A stretch of DNA of 44,443 nt, taken from positions 1 through 44,443 of the forward strand of contig JACWAJ010000013.1 of NCBI GenBank assembly GCA_014874355.1, written 5' to 3'. Source of the DNA: a bacterium (GTDB lineage: Bacteria > Chloroflexota > Dormibacteria > Aeolococcales > Aeolococcaceae). Every line of letters begins with the position of its first letter. Within the stretch, counting starts at the first letter, position 1. The position numbers and the translations under genes are program-made. Positions 19,461-29,367 of the stretch are shown here, one piece after another. The notes under the pieces are model-generated. The model was not told the DNA's origin, did no database searches, and saw only the letters and a list, made by a program, of their open reading frames with translations.

Positions 19461-20900
19461 TCAGCCCAGATGCCGCGGCTCCACGGCCGGTTTAACCTGC
19501 GCAACTCCCATGCGCTCAGCAATGCGACTGTACAGCCGGGCGAGGATGCGCACCCCGCGAAATAGCTGGGCGACATCGACGGTCTCATTGGGGCCGTGCA
19601 TCCGGCCATCCGGCAGACCCATGCCAACCAGAACCGCCGGCGCCTTGAGCACTTTTTGCAGCACCGTCACTGCCGGGATCGAGCCGCCCTCACAGGTGAA
19701 AGCAACCGGCTTGCCAAAGACCTCGGCCATCGACTCGGCAGCGGCTTTCATTGCGGGATGTTGCGCGTCAATCGACACCGGCTCACCCCGGCTGACCTCA
19801 CTCACCGACACTCGCACCCCGGGAAGCCGCTTGGCCACCGCATTGACATGATCGGTAACCAACTTCGAGATCCGGGCCGGATCCTGGCCTTTAACCAAAC
19901 GGCAGCTGAACTTCAGCACCGTGCCGGTCGGAATGATTGTCTTGGCTCCCTCACCCTGGTAGCCGCCCCTCTCACCGTGGTATTCAAGCGTCGGCCAGAA
20001 CCAGATCCGTTCCAGTGTGCTGCGCTTGGCGTCTCCCAGCAGGCTGGGGACATCGCCGGCATGTTTTTTGAACCGATCGGCATCAAACGGCAGCCGGGCC
20101 AGCGACTTGCGCACCGCCGGGGTCAACTTGGCAATGCCATCGTAGAAGCCCGGAACCTTCACCTCGTGGGTGAAGGGGTCCATCAGCGAGTTCATGATCG
20201 CAGCCTTGGCGTTGAGTGGATTCTCGACACTGCCGCCATACTCGCCCGAGTGCAGTTCGTGTTTGGGGCCTGAGATCTTGATCTCGAAGTAAACGAGGCC
20301 GCGCAGGCTGACCGACAGGCTGGGCACACCACGTTCGAACATGGTGGTGTCGGAAACTAAAACGACATCCGCGCGAAGGCGCTTGCGTTCCCGCCGCACC
20401 AGCGCCTCGAAGTGGTCCGAACTGATCTCCTCCTCGCCTTCGGCAAGGAACTTGAAGTTGACCGGCATCTCGCCGTTCACCTTGAGGTGCGCCCGGAGTG
20501 CCTCCAGATGCATGAGCAACTGGCCGTCGTCGACACACCCTCTGCCGTACATCTTTCCGTGCCGGATGGTGGGCTCGAAAGGATCGGTCTTCCACTGAGA
20601 AAGATTGCCTACTGGTTGGACGTCATAGTGGCCGTAGATCAGCACCGTTGGCAGGCTTGGATCGACTATGCGCTCGGCATAGACGGCAGGATGCCCACCC
20701 GTGGACAGAACCTCGGCGTGAGTACAACCGGAATCGCGAGCCAGTTGGGCCAGTTTCTTCGCAGAGCGGACCATGTCCGCACGGTGTTCGCGCTCCGCCG
20801 AAATGGCGGGGATACGCCTCCACTCGGTGAGTTCCGCAAGAAAGCGTTGGCGGTTCTGCACGTTCCGAACGTATCGATCGAGATCGGTAAACCGACCCAT
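19461..20900 (-). CDS. M20/M25/M40 family metallodipeptidase
   Basis: Zinc peptidase of the dipeptidase branch of M20 (carnosinase/ArgE-DapE relatives), 479 residues. Metal-binding and catalytic motifs: YGHYDVQPV, GRGCVDDGQ, the general-base pair in AEGEEEI, and HELHSGEYGG in the dimerisation domain; the C-terminal histidine lies in GRMHGPNE. The ATG at 20900 has AAGGGAA 7 bases upstream; a TTG at 20924 was not chosen. Substrate is unknown; such enzymes cut Xaa-dipeptides or release N-acyl groups. It is divergent from the small cysteine-rich gene and convergent with the four-module gene, so it is probably transcribed alone. Confidence 0.92.
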   Translation of the reverse strand: MGRFTDLDRYVRNVQNRQRFLAELTEWRRIPAISAEREHRADMVRSAKKLAQLARDSGCTHAEVLSTGGHPAVYAERIVDPSLPTVLIYGHYDVQPVGNLSQWKTDPFEPTIRHGKMYGRGCVDDGQLLMHLEALRAHLKVNGEMPVNFKFLAEGEEEISSDHFEALVRRERKRLRADVVLVSDTTMFERGVPSLSVSLRGLVYFEIKISGPKHELHSGEYGGSVENPLNAKAAIMNSLMDPFTHEVKVPGFYDGIAKLTPAVRKSLARLPFDADRFKKHAGDVPSLLGDAKRSTLERIWFWPTLEYHGERGGYQGEGAKTIIPTGTVLKFSCRLVKGQDPARISKLVTDHVNAVAKRLPGVRVSVSEVSRGEPVSIDAQHPAMKAAAESMAEVFGKPVAFTCEGGSIPAVTVLQKVLKAPAVLVGMGLPDGRMHGPNETVDVAQLFRGVRILARLYSRIAERMGVAQVKPAVEPRHLG

Positions 20901-21084
20901 GGATGAAATTCCCTTATCTGGCAACTGGGCTCGATGTCGAGAGTAATCACATCACAGGGACGTCGGACGCCCAATTCTTGGGTGAATTTTTCGCCTCGCA
21001 TTGTCCCTTTGCTGTCCGCGTGCCCCTGCTAGCCTAAGTCTTGCCGTGAGACACAGCGACGCCTCGAGAGAATGGGAGAACACG
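20901..21084. promoter_or_regulatory. Divergent promoter region between peptidase and cysteine-rich gene
   Basis: 184 bases without a convincing gene. For the plus strand, TTTGCT (21008-21013) and TAGCCT (21030-21035) are spaced by 16 bases and could serve as -35 and -10 boxes, a weak match. A GGGAG lies 6 bases before the ATG at 21085. Nothing structured was noticed. Confidence 0.25.
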
Positions 21085-21324
21085 ATGGCTGAAGAGCACC
21101 AGTGCAAGGGTACCTGCGGCGGAGCTTGCAAATGCGGCGGGCACGGACACGACAAGCCCCAGCCCGCAGCCAAACCGAAGCTACCGGCTCGCACCAAGCA
21201 CTGCTTGCTCCGTACGCTCAAAGGCGGTTGCACGCAGTTGCCCAAGCGCTGCTGGCGGCAAAAGCTGACCGGTCACTGTGCCAAGCAGCCCACGAAGAGC
21301 GTCCCTAGCCGCCAAATCCAGTAG
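21085..21324 (+). CDS. Small cysteine-rich, probably metal-binding protein
   Basis: A 79-residue basic protein with eight cysteines in two groups of four: C7, C11, C15, C17 in CKGTCGGACKCGGHGH, with adjacent histidines, and C41, C50, C57, C65 in the second half (CX8CX6CX7C). A Pro/Lys-rich linker joins them. The count and spacing suggest zinc or iron binding in each half, but I know no family with this pattern. The start is supported by GGGAG 6 bases upstream; the frame opens earlier (21001) without a ribosome-binding site. It is convergent with rnj, the stops being separated by only 12 bases. Confidence 0.65.
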   Translation: MAEEHQCKGTCGGACKCGGHGHDKPQPAAKPKLPARTKHCLLRTLKGGCTQLPKRCWRQKLTGHCAKQPTKSVPSRQIQ

Positions 21325-21344
21325 ATCTGACCGCGATCAGATCT
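21323..21344. terminator. Palindromic hairpin spanning both stop codons at the cysteine-rich/rnj junction
   Basis: AGATCTGA (21323-21330) pairs with TCAGATCT (21337-21344) across a 6-base loop. The left arm begins inside the TAG of the plus-strand gene and the right arm begins with the TGA of rnj on the minus strand, so one 8-bp stem serves the ends of both genes. No U-run. Confidence 0.45.
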
Positions 21345-22992
21345 CCGTCACCACCGGCAGGATCATCGGACGGCGCCGTGTGCAGCGCTGCAGGAACCGG
21401 CTCAGGTGTTCTCGGATGGTGTTCTGCCATACCGTCCACTCGGCGTCGGGCGAGAGCCGCTTGACCACATCGAGAACAACCTCGCGGGCCTCGTCGAAAA
21501 GTGTCTGCGTCGCCGAGTCGTCCACAAATCCCCGCGACACCAGATCCGGTCCGGCGACGACGTTGCCGGTCGACCGTTCCACCGTCAGCACCACGATGAC
21601 CACACCGTCCTGGGCCAGCGCGCGACGATCCCGCAAGATGACCTCGCCCGACTCGGCGATGTCGACCCCATCGACATACACATAGCCTGCAGGAGCACAC
21701 TCATCCGCCCGACGCATCCCCTCGCCGTCGATCTCCACGATGCTGCCGTTGTCGATGGGCATGACCCGTTCTGGCGCAATGCCGATACCACGGGCCAGTT
21801 CGGCATGGATGACCAGGTGGCGATACTCGCCATGCACCGGCACGAAGTAACGCGGCCGCGCCAGCGTGATCATCAGCTTCAACTCCTCACTGCTGGCGTG
21901 TCCTGACGCGTGAACATTGTGCCGGACTCCCTGAAACACCCTGGCCCCGCGCCGGTACAGCGTGTTGACCGTGCGATGCACCGCCTCCTCGTTGCCGGGG
22001 ATCGGGTTGGCACTGAGGATGACGGTGTCACCCGAATGTATCTGGACCATGGGGTGCTCGCGAGCGGCAATCCGGGTGAGAGCCGACAGCGGCTCGCCCT
22101 GAGAGCCGGTGCAGAGCACCACGAGATCGGAATCGCTAATGCCGTCAAGTTGCCGGGGTGAGACGAACGTACTGGGGCCCACGTGAAGGTAGCCCAGCTC
22201 CTGGGCAACTCGAACATTGTTGAGCATGGAACGGCCGGCGATAAAAACATGACGGTCGACGGCCTCGGCAGCATCGATGGCCTGCTGCAGGCGCGAGATG
22301 TTGGACGCGAAAGTTGCCATGAGAATGCGCCCTGCAGTGGAGGCGAAGATGGGTCGGAGCCCTTCGCCAACGGTGCGTTCGCTTCGCGTCATGCCCTCTG
22401 ACTCCACATTGGTGGAATCGCTGAGCAGGACGAGAACGCCCTCATCGCCAAGCCGGGCGATACGTGCCAGGTCGGGTGGGGCGCCGTGGATCGGCGTCTG
22501 GTCAAGCTTGAAGTCGCCGGTGTGCAAAACGATGCCCTGCGCCGTGTGCAGAGCCAGGGCGCAGGCATCGGGAATGGAATGCGTGGTGTGGATCCATTCC
22601 ACGCCAATGCCACCCAACTGCCGGGTTTCGCCTGCCATCACGGTATGGAGTTCGGTGCTGTCGAGAAGCCTGCGCTCACGCAACTTGTTGCGCAGCAAAC
22701 CCAATGTCAACGCTGTGCCATAGACGGGCACCGGGAGCCGGGGCAAGATGTAGGGCAGGCCGCCGATATGGTCCTCGTGACCATGGGTCAGGCAGATGCC
22801 AAGCACACGATCACGGCGCTCGATCAGCCAGCTTATGTCGGGGATGACGAGGTCGATCCCCAGCATCTCCTGCTGGGGGAACATGAGGCCGGAATCGATG
22901 ACGACGATGTCGTCGCCACATTCCACGGCGAGCATGTTGCGACCGATCTCGCCGAGACCGCCAAGAGCTATGAGACGCAGTGGTGCTGTCAA
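21337..22992 (-). CDS. rnj: Ribonuclease J
   Basis: Metallo-beta-lactamase/beta-CASP ribonuclease with 5'-exo and endo activity in RNA decay and rRNA processing. The 551-residue protein carries the zinc motif LTHGHEDHIGG, LHTGDFKLDQTP, LLSDSTNVESEG, the beta-CASP segment GRSMLNN, CTGSQGEP, and PVHGEYRHL. Starts at TTG 22992, overlapping the udg stop (TTGA). It closes the long minus-strand run that also holds pnp and nrnA, giving one locus for three RNA-degrading enzymes. Confidence 0.96.
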   Translation of the reverse strand: MTAPLRLIALGGLGEIGRNMLAVECGDDIVVIDSGLMFPQQEMLGIDLVIPDISWLIERRDRVLGICLTHGHEDHIGGLPYILPRLPVPVYGTALTLGLLRNKLRERRLLDSTELHTVMAGETRQLGGIGVEWIHTTHSIPDACALALHTAQGIVLHTGDFKLDQTPIHGAPPDLARIARLGDEGVLVLLSDSTNVESEGMTRSERTVGEGLRPIFASTAGRILMATFASNISRLQQAIDAAEAVDRHVFIAGRSMLNNVRVAQELGYLHVGPSTFVSPRQLDGISDSDLVVLCTGSQGEPLSALTRIAAREHPMVQIHSGDTVILSANPIPGNEEAVHRTVNTLYRRGARVFQGVRHNVHASGHASSEELKLMITLARPRYFVPVHGEYRHLVIHAELARGIGIAPERVMPIDNGSIVEIDGEGMRRADECAPAGYVYVDGVDIAESGEVILRDRRALAQDGVVIVVLTVERSTGNVVAGPDLVSRGFVDDSATQTLFDEAREVVLDVVKRLSPDAEWTVWQNTIREHLSRFLQRCTRRRPMILPVVTEI

Positions 22993-23651
22993 AGGATGTC
23001 GAGCTGCTCCCCACCCACTGGTGCCATGGCGTCGTCCTCTCCGGCATCTCGGACAGCGCGGGCTCTAGCCGCCTCGGCATCGTCGAGGTAGCCGCGCACG
23101 CGCTGCATGTCTGCCTCCAAGGTACGCATCAGCGAACCGTTGTAGAGCGCGGCGGCGGGATGATAGAGCGGCACGTAGAGCCGATCGCCACGCTGCTCGC
23201 GATTGCCGTGGATACGTGAGATCCCCGGCATTCCCGGGAGCAGTCGCGCCACGGCATGACGCCCCAGCAACAGGATGACATCGGGACGGATGATCTCAAT
23301 CTGCGCGTCGAGGTAGGCCGCGCAAGCCTCGACCTCGGCCGGTTCAGGATCGCGGTTCTTGGGGGGCCGGCACTTGACGGTGTTGCTGATGTAGATATCG
23401 TCGCGGGAGAGCCCGATGCCCTCCAGCAACCCGGTGAGGATCTGACCGGCGGCGCCCACAAAGGGACGGCCCGAGAGGTCCTCCTTCTCGCCAGGCGCCT
23501 CTCCCACCGCCATGATCCGGGCGGTTGCCGGGCCGAAGCCCGGCACCGCCTGGGTCCTGGTGCAGTGTAGCGGACAGGCGACGCAAGCGCGAATATGGGC
23601 GTGGACCGTGTCCAGCGCGCTTGCCGCCAGCGTCGTCGTCACAAGAGTCAA
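22989..23651 (-). CDS. udg: Family 4 (4Fe-4S) uracil-DNA glycosylase
   Basis: Removes uracil from DNA in base-excision repair. The 220-residue protein has CVACPLHC and two later cysteines (KCRPP and EACAAYL) for the 4Fe-4S cluster, the water-activating motif GEAPGEKED, FVGAAGQ, the NTVKCRPPKNRDP segment and the HPAA motif at the end of the core. The C-terminal 40 residues are an acidic/alanine-rich extension. The start is TTG 23651 or GTG 23642; neither has a strong ribosome-binding site. It lies 5 bases after pnp and overlaps rnj. Confidence 0.94.
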   Translation of the reverse strand: MTLVTTTLAASALDTVHAHIRACVACPLHCTRTQAVPGFGPATARIMAVGEAPGEKEDLSGRPFVGAAGQILTGLLEGIGLSRDDIYISNTVKCRPPKNRDPEPAEVEACAAYLDAQIEIIRPDVILLLGRHAVARLLPGMPGISRIHGNREQRGDRLYVPLYHPAAALYNGSLMRTLEADMQRVRGYLDDAEAARARAVRDAGEDDAMAPVGGEQLDIL

Positions 23652-23656
23652 CTTTT

Positions 23657-25795
<2,139 letters not shown>

Positions 25796-26102
25796 GGATC
25801 TCCTGTGTGTGACGCGAATGCGCCACTAAAAAAGTGTGATCCGGCTTCGGTTGGGCCTGATGCAACTCATGTGGTGGTGAGGTGTTGGGGGGTGGAGGTC
25901 GGGCTTATGGGGGTTCGCGCTTGGTCAAGCGCGTCGCCGGAGCCGAGGTCCACGCCCCAACCTCTCACTCACGAGTAGTGAGCAAACAGCCGACCGGAGC
26001 CGGGTTGGGGTGGTTCGGATACGTGGGTTTCCCCGTAGAGCGCTCACACCACGGTGAGCGAGCAGCCCTCCCGTGTGTGGCGTGAAAACGCGAGTCGAAG
26101 CA
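25796..26102 (-). ncRNA. Structured rpsO-pnp intergenic leader
   Basis: The only gap over 300 bases. No gene is apparent. It contains a nested fold: CGCCCCAACC (25953-25962) pairs over 10 bp (one G-U) with GGTTGGGGTG (26003-26012) and encloses a hairpin CTCACT/AGTGAG (25964-25969, 25977-25982). A separate hairpin CGCTCAC/GTGAGCG lies at 26041-26060, nearer rpsO. In E. coli the same junction forms an RNase III-cleaved structure through which PNPase represses its own synthesis; a similar role here is inference. An AAAAAAGTG stretch at 25829-25837 precedes the pnp ribosome-binding site. Confidence 0.45.
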
Positions 26103-26369
26103 CTAGCGCCTTAGCCCAAGCTGGGCGATGACCGTGCGGTAGCGCTCGATGTCGACGCGGGCCAGGTAGTCGAGCAGGCGACGGCGCTTGCCCACCAGCT
26201 TCAGGAGCCCACGACGCGAGGCGTGGTCCTTGGCGTGCTCGCGCAGATGCTCGGTGAGCGCAGCGATGTGGTCGGAGAGAAGCGCCACCTGGACCTCGCA
26301 CGATCCGGTGTCGGTGTCGTGGCGCCGATACTCGTCGATGATCTCAACTTTGGCGCGATCTTGGGTCAC
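26103..26369 (-). CDS. rpsO: 30S ribosomal protein S15
   Basis: Small-subunit protein that binds the central domain of 16S rRNA. The 88-residue product has the normal length and the conserved [15 protein letters not shown] and [21 protein letters not shown] segments. Starts with GTG at 26369, with AGGAGA 9 bases upstream. A stem-loop lies in its leader, and pnp follows. Confidence 0.98.
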   Translation of the reverse strand: MTQDRAKVEIIDEYRRHDTDTGSCEVQVALLSDHIAALTEHLREHAKDHASRRGLLKLVGKRRRLLDYLARVDIERYRTVIAQLGLRR

Positions 26370-26424
26370 TGTACTTTTTCTCCTCTGCCACGCTTGGGGG
26401 CGCTGACACCACAGAAAGAGCTAG

Positions 26425-26448
26425 CTTGGCCGGCCTGCCGGTTCCAAG
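26425..26448 (-). promoter_or_regulatory. Stem-loop in the rpsO leader
   Basis: CTTGG and CCAAG (26425-26429 and 26444-26448) flank an inner stem CCGG/CCGG with a 4-base loop; two unpaired bases bulge on one side. It ends 56 bases before the S15 start. S15 controls its own mRNA through leader structures in several phyla, so an autoregulatory role is possible. A weak promoter-like TACACT (minus strand, 26471-26476) precedes it. Confidence 0.35.
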
Positions 26449-26501
26449 GGCCCTCTCCGGGTCATAAGCGAGTGTACCAGTCCGCTCCGGCCCACTGTCT
26501 C

Positions 26502-26543
26502 GCATCTAAGTGGACCAGCTCAGCATCTAAGTGGACTAGCTCA
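26502..26543. repeat. Tandem duplication of a 21-bp unit
   Basis: Two adjacent copies, 26502-26522 and 26523-26543, differ at one base (C at 26516, T at 26537). Each begins GCATCTAAGTGGAC and ends AGCTCA. The repeat lies directly after the diacylglycerol-kinase-like gene and before the rpsO leader. No inverted ends or transposase accompany it. Confidence 0.75.
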
Positions 26544-26548
26544 ATTGG

Positions 26549-27520
26549 TCAAGCCCCCACAAACGGGATCGCCCCGGGCAGGCACGTCACCGTGGCAGCG
26601 CCCGCTCCGGCCAGTTCACCCTCGGCTTCGAAGCGTAACGGCCGGTCCCCGGTCGGCACTATGCGAACCTTCTTGCCCCGGAACAACTCGATCCCCGGCA
26701 TGCCGAGGTGGGTGCCGCGATAGAGGCGGGGAATGCCGAGCAGCATGCGCCAGTGTGGCATGGCACCTATGAGGACGATGTCGAAGGCCCCATCGTCGAG
26801 GCGCGCTCGGGGCGCAACGTGCATGCCGCCGCCAAAGTACTGGCCGTTAGCGACCACTACGTTGGACACCCGGCGCCGCAAGGTCATGCCATCGATCACG
26901 AGGTCGACTTCACGAACACCATAGCCCCAAAGCTCGCTCAGCGAGACTCCGAGGAAGATCGCGCTACCGCGAGGGCCGGCACGCTTGAACCGGCTGCGAT
27001 TGACCCTTGCCACCACTTCGCCGCCCACCCCCCAGTCGGCGACGTTGATGAAATAGCTGATCCGATTGCCTCCGGCAACGCTGGGGGTATCGACCTCGAT
27101 GCGACCGGCGTCCAATCGCCGCGTCCTGCCCTCGGTGAGCGCGGCAACCGCACGGTCGAGGCCGCCACCCCCCAGCGTGCGCCGGAAATCGCCGCCGGTT
27201 CCACTGGGGATGAGCCCCAGTTGCGCATCTGGAGCCACAGGGTTACCACCCGTTACCTCGAAGTAGCCGTTGACGACCTCGTTGATGGTTCCGTCGCCCC
27301 CTACAGCGACAACCCGGCCAACGCCCGAGCGCAGCGCTTCGCGACATCGCTCAGTCGCTTCGCCCGGCTCTGTGGTCAGGTGGACATCGAAAGCGATGTC
27401 CGTGTGCCGCAACGCATCGAGAATCTCGGGCAAGCGCCGCAATGTGGCGCCTCCCGCACTGGCGGGATTGACCATGAGCAGCGTGCCTGCGACTTCCGGG
27501 GCCTCCATGGCGTTGGTCAC
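26549..27520 (-). CDS. Diacylglycerol/lipid kinase family protein (DAGK catalytic domain)
   Basis: Lipid kinase of the DgkB/YegS type, 323 residues. Visible are MVNPASAGG at the N-terminus, the nucleotide motif VAVGGDGTINEVVNG, LIPSGTGGDFRRTLG and a C-terminal beta-sandwich with GGGMHVAPRARLDDGAFDI. It likely phosphorylates diacylglycerol or a related lipid and returns it to phospholipid synthesis; exact substrate is not shown. GTG 27520 overlaps the ribF stop (GTGA). Confidence 0.92.
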   Translation of the reverse strand: MTNAMEAPEVAGTLLMVNPASAGGATLRRLPEILDALRHTDIAFDVHLTTEPGEATERCREALRSGVGRVVAVGGDGTINEVVNGYFEVTGGNPVAPDAQLGLIPSGTGGDFRRTLGGGGLDRAVAALTEGRTRRLDAGRIEVDTPSVAGGNRISYFINVADWGVGGEVVARVNRSRFKRAGPRGSAIFLGVSLSELWGYGVREVDLVIDGMTLRRRVSNVVVANGQYFGGGMHVAPRARLDDGAFDIVLIGAMPHWRMLLGIPRLYRGTHLGMPGIELFRGKKVRIVPTGDRPLRFEAEGELAGAGAATVTCLPGAIPFVGA

Positions 27521-28467
27521 AGCCCCACAGGCGGCGGCAGCGTTCCAAGCAACTCCCGCGTCTTCACAACGTCACGCCGCAATTGCTCGACAAGCGCTGT
27601 CGCGTCAGGATAGGTGCGCTCCTCGCGGAGCCTCTCGACAAATGCAAGACGCAGCCGCTGGTGGTAGATGTCAGCATCGAAATCCAGCAGGTGAGCTTCG
27701 ACAACCAGTCGGTCGCCCCCAAAGGTTGGCCGGTAGCCGATGTTGACGGCCGCCATGTGCCAAGCCTCCCCCACTTTCGCAAAACCGGCGTAAATGCCAC
27801 GCTGGGGCAGGCACTTGTTGGGGGTGATCGAGAGATTCGCCGTGGGAAAACCGAGGCTGGCGCCGACATGCTCGCCGGGCTCGACGTAGGCGTCGATGAA
27901 GTACGGGTAACCCAGCCGCCGGTTGGCGGCGCTGATGCGCCCCTCGATGAGCGCGGCCCGAATGCGCGACGACGACACCGGCCGCGAACTCTCGGCAAGC
28001 GGGTGAACACTGGTGACGTCGAAGCCGTGAGTGTCACCGAAGTCGCGGAGGAACTCGACATCGCCCTGCCGGTTGTGCCCCAGCGCAAAGTCGTGGCCGA
28101 CGACGAGATGCTTGAGGTTCAGGCCGTCGACCAGCCGCTGGCAGAAGGCATCAGCGCCAAGGCGGCTGAGTTGTCGGGTGAAGGTCACGACGATGAGCCG
28201 GTCGATGCCTGCCGCCGCCAAACGCTCGCGCTTCTCGTCCAGCGTCGTGAGCGAGGCCGGGCAATCGTCAGGCCGCAGAACGCAGCGCGGATGGGGCTCG
28301 AAGGTGAGCGCAACGGACTCCCCGCCAATCTCCCGAGCCCGATCTATGGCCGCCCCGAGCAACCGGTGGTGACCGCGGTGGACGCCATCGAAATTGCCTA
28401 TACAGAGAACCACCGGCGGCCCGGCTTCACGCCTTGGCTCGGGTAGATCAAATTCGACATGCATCAC
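27517..28467 (-). CDS. ribF: Bifunctional riboflavin kinase / FAD synthetase
   Basis: Converts riboflavin to FMN and then FAD. The 316-residue protein has the nucleotidyltransferase motif IGNFDGVHRGHH, FEPHPRCVL, VVGHDFALG and SSSRIR in the first half, and the flavokinase signature GFPTANL with the PQRGIYAG segment in the second. TAGGAG, which includes the truB stop, lies 9 bases before the GTG start. No FMN riboswitch fits in the 12-base gap. Confidence 0.97.
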   Translation of the reverse strand: MMHVEFDLPEPRREAGPPVVLCIGNFDGVHRGHHRLLGAAIDRAREIGGESVALTFEPHPRCVLRPDDCPASLTTLDEKRERLAAAGIDRLIVVTFTRQLSRLGADAFCQRLVDGLNLKHLVVGHDFALGHNRQGDVEFLRDFGDTHGFDVTSVHPLAESSRPVSSSRIRAALIEGRISAANRRLGYPYFIDAYVEPGEHVGASLGFPTANLSITPNKCLPQRGIYAGFAKVGEAWHMAAVNIGYRPTFGGDRLVVEAHLLDFDADIYHQRLRLAFVERLREERTYPDATALVEQLRRDVVKTRELLGTLPPPVGL

Positions 28468-28479
28468 TGGGACACGCTC

Positions 28480-29367
28480 CTATGCCAGCGCGAGAACCTT
28501 GGTCGGACGCAGGAGGTTGCCCGTCAGCTCGCCTATCGCCAGCAAGTCTTCCCGGGGCCCGTAGGCGCGGCACTCGCCCTGGGGTCGGGGTTCAGGTAGC
28601 CGGGGCACAAAGACCGACTGCCCGCGACGCAACCGGGTGGCGAATTCTGGAGCGAGGTCGATCCGAGGCAGGCTGTCGACGGCGACATCGGCAGGCAGTA
28701 ACAGGGACTCCGGATCCGGGGAGGCGGCAAGCGCTTCGAGGCTGACCGAGTTCTCGATCGTCAGGCAGCCGTAGGCGGTACGCTCCAGCCAGCCCAGCAG
28801 ACCACCTACACCCAGCGCCTCCCCAAGGTCGGCGGCCAGCACTCGCATGTAGGCGCCCTTGCTGGATACGACTTTGACGTCTGCCTCCGCGACTCTGCCG
28901 GGGCGAAAGTCAGTGAGGCAGGCGGAGTAGATCGTCACCGCCCTTGGCTGGCACTCCACCTTCTCACCCTGGCGGGCCAACTCGTAGAGGTGGCGTCCCT
29001 GATACCGCACCGCAGAATGCATCGGCGGCACCTGTTGGATGTCGCCAACGAACCGCAAGAGTGCTTCGCGGACGGCGTCGGCGGTGAGCCCCGACGCATC
29101 ACCCGAGTCGACTTGTTCGCTCTCGGTGTCGAGGGTTTCGCTGGTCTGCCCAAGGCGTATGCCACAGGCGTAGTGCTTGGGTTGGAGATGGAAGTAATCG
29201 ACCAGGCGGGTCGCCCGACCAACGCAAATCGGCAGCATTCCCGTGGCCGCCGGATCCAGCGTGCCCGCATGACCGACCCGCTTCTCCCCCAGAATGCGCC
29301 GGACCTGATGCACCGCCTGGAACGACGTCATCCCTACCGGCTTGTTCAGGGGCAGAACCCCGGTCAC
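28480..29367 (-). CDS. truB: tRNA pseudouridine-55 synthase
   Basis: Makes pseudouridine 55 in the T-loop of tRNAs. The 295-residue product starts VTGVLPLNKPVGMTSF, then shows KRVGHAGTLDPAATGMLP with the catalytic aspartate, and PPMHSAVRYQGRHLYELARQG. GTG 29367 overlaps the nrnA stop; the frame continues upstream to 29487 but that stretch is antiframe to nrnA and is not conserved TruB. Confidence 0.97.
   Translation of the reverse strand: MTGVLPLNKPVGMTSFQAVHQVRRILGEKRVGHAGTLDPAATGMLPICVGRATRLVDYFHLQPKHYACGIRLGQTSETLDTESEQVDSGDASGLTADAVREALLRFVGDIQQVPPMHSAVRYQGRHLYELARQGEKVECQPRAVTIYSACLTDFRPGRVAEADVKVVSSKGAYMRVLAADLGEALGVGGLLGWLERTAYGCLTIENSVSLEALAASPDPESLLLPADVAVDSLPRIDLAPEFATRLRRGQSVFVPRLPEPRPQGECRAYGPREDLLAIGELTGNLLRPTKVLALA

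Noticed and set aside
26502-26543. CRISPR or phage attachment site
   Set aside because: Only two abutting copies without spacers, no cas genes, and no integrase or tRNA nearby.
28468-28479. FMN riboswitch before ribF
   Set aside because: Only 12 bases separate truB and ribF; no room for the aptamer.
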